NCBI RefSeq assembly: GCF_028389875.1
Contig: NC_084665.1
Coordinates: 95,275,435-95,339,434 of the forward strand
Length of the DNA stretch: 64,000 nt
Origin: Rhea pennata
Lineage: Eukaryota; Chordata; Aves; Rheiformes; Rheidae
Reading direction: 5' to 3'
The position numbers and the translations under genes were made by a program. Each line of letters starts with the position of its first letter. The stretch's first letter is position 1. Positions 62,780 to 64,000 of the stretch are shown here, piece after piece. The notes below the pieces were generated by a model. That model was not told where the DNA came from and ran no database searches. It worked only from the letters and a program-made list of their open reading frames with translations.

Positions 62780-64000
62780 GTGGTCTGGATTGTATCAAAT
62801 GTGTTCTACATTCGAGTGCATTTTACTTTCATTAAACATTTGTTGAACTGATTGACGTACAGTTTTCTTAATTGTATTTACTGGTGAGAGTCTCTTTTCT
62901 TTGTATATGGTTTATGTTAATATTTCAAAAGTGAGTTAAATGCCCTGAATCCTCATCAGAAAGCAATACCCTGTCTTTATTATAGTAATTTTATCTTCTG
63001 GCTTTAGTGGAGCAAACTTATCTTAAAATATTCGTGGAAATTAGGCTAAACCTGCACTGAAATGAAGAATACTCAAATTGAGGACATAATGATTATGCTG
63101 CATTGTTGCTGACCATTTCAGTTGCTGGAAGTTGACATAATACGCCTAGAAATAGAGGAATTTGCTTCCAGACCACCATGCCAAGGTGGTACCACTGTCC
63201 TTTGCAACTTCAGGGGCTTAGAAGCATTCTCAGTTGAACTTGGCACCTTCACCTATTGGATTTTTTCAGTGGCTTTTGTCTGGTACAGCGTAACGGAATC
63301 TTGCAATTCTTACAGAGAATGAGGACTTCTGAGGTAAGTGTTCATGTATTTACTTTTCTGCCCATGAAATCGACATATATATGTGACATATATATGTTTG
63401 CAATCTTTAAGTGCTAGTAATCTTTCAACATTGGTTCGTGTTTCAGAAGGCCAAAACTGGATTGTCTGTAGTCATTAGAGTAAGGAAAGCAATCAGCTTT
63501 TTGACATGAAACATGAAAGATCATAACTGGGAGAAGTAGTGGGTCTTCTAGAGCAAGTATTGAAATAGAGGAGAGGCACAATATATGTTAATCTTAGTTG
63601 TACAAGTGCAGTGCTAGAATTCATTCCTCTGCCAGTTGAAAATGTTTATAGTGACTCCCTCAACCAGATAAATATTCCGGCTGTTGAATGCTAATATGAG
63701 CTAGTCTGAACTAGATACTGTTAAGCCAGAGTACTGAAGATATTGAAGGCAATGCTTACTGGAACTCCAAATTCCTACTAAACTTTTTTCAGCTAATTTT
63801 TAAAACTCTTTTGGAAGAATTTCTCCAGAATTCTTTACTTGTAATTTGGCGGATGGGCTAAATAGAGTGCTTTCTGCCTCTAAAAATTGTGGTATTCTTC
63901 TGTGCTTGAGGAATGAGATGGTTCCATGTCTGTAGGAAAGGAGTCGATCTAGTTGATAACTACATGAGGCTAAGTAGGTTTCAAAGAATCACAATAATTC
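62780..64000. other. Sequence downstream of COX7A2
   Basis: No gene, repeat or RNA recognised. In the human arrangement the next gene on this side is COL12A1 (from memory), but no collagen-like sequence is present here. Confidence 0.6.

Noticed and set aside
62780-64000. A COL12A1 exon expected from human gene order
   Set aside because: No Gly-X-Y, VWA or fibronectin-III-like coding sequence is visible in this stretch.
1-64000. tRNA, rRNA, snRNA genes, CRISPR arrays and retroviral genomes
   Set aside because: No box A/B pair with cloverleaf, rRNA core, snRNA signature, spaced direct repeats, LTR pairs or gag/pol/env-like frames were recognised by eye; a tRNAscan/Infernal/RepeatMasker run would be decisive.

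Overview
This is a stretch of vertebrate nuclear DNA, most likely from a bird. It carries three intron-bearing genes, CpG-island promoters, long A/T homopolymers and microsatellites. Its recognisable interspersed repeats are mainly CR1 LINE fragments, the typical avian/reptilian class. Nothing prokaryotic, viral or CRISPR-like was seen. The species cannot be fixed from sequence alone.

Three protein-coding genes lie on the + strand, in the order FILIP1 (3' part), TMEM30A, COX7A2. From memory this matches the neighbourhood on human 6q14.1 (COX7A2-TMEM30A-FILIP1), so the block appears conserved.

Layout: 1-10202 is upstream, presumably intronic, FILIP1 sequence with a CpG island at about 1505-2330. 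10203-13008 is the giant FILIP1 coding exon and 20985-21191 its last coding piece. 30362-30845 is a likely 3' terminal exon with a poly(A) signal. CR1 fragments, all on the - strand, lie at 17360-18182, 23826-23920 and 26337-26600. 34820-36925 holds decayed PIF/Harbinger-like DNA-transposon pieces: a transposase tail on + and a Myb/SANT-like piece on -. 37880-38800 is the TMEM30A CpG island with three NRF1-type palindromes and a tandem E-box repeat. TMEM30A has seven coding exons (38409-50210, 375 residues) and a 3'UTR to about 52080. 52081-58400 is gene-free. 58620-59450 is the COX7A2 CpG island, and COX7A2 has four coding exons (59214-62616, 83 residues) with a poly(A) signal at 62752.

The genes do not form one pathway. 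FILIP1 is a cytoskeletal regulator of filamin A, TMEM30A is the partner subunit of P4-ATPase lipid flippases, and COX7A2 is a subunit of respiratory complex IV. The most notable points are: a 39-bp tandem duplication that copies the TMEM30A exon-2 splice donor and keeps the frame open; a U12-type donor on TMEM30A intron 6; remodelled N-glycosylation sequons in TMEM30A; paired remnants of a Harbinger-type transposon; and a CpG island inside the FILIP1 locus that could be an internal promoter.
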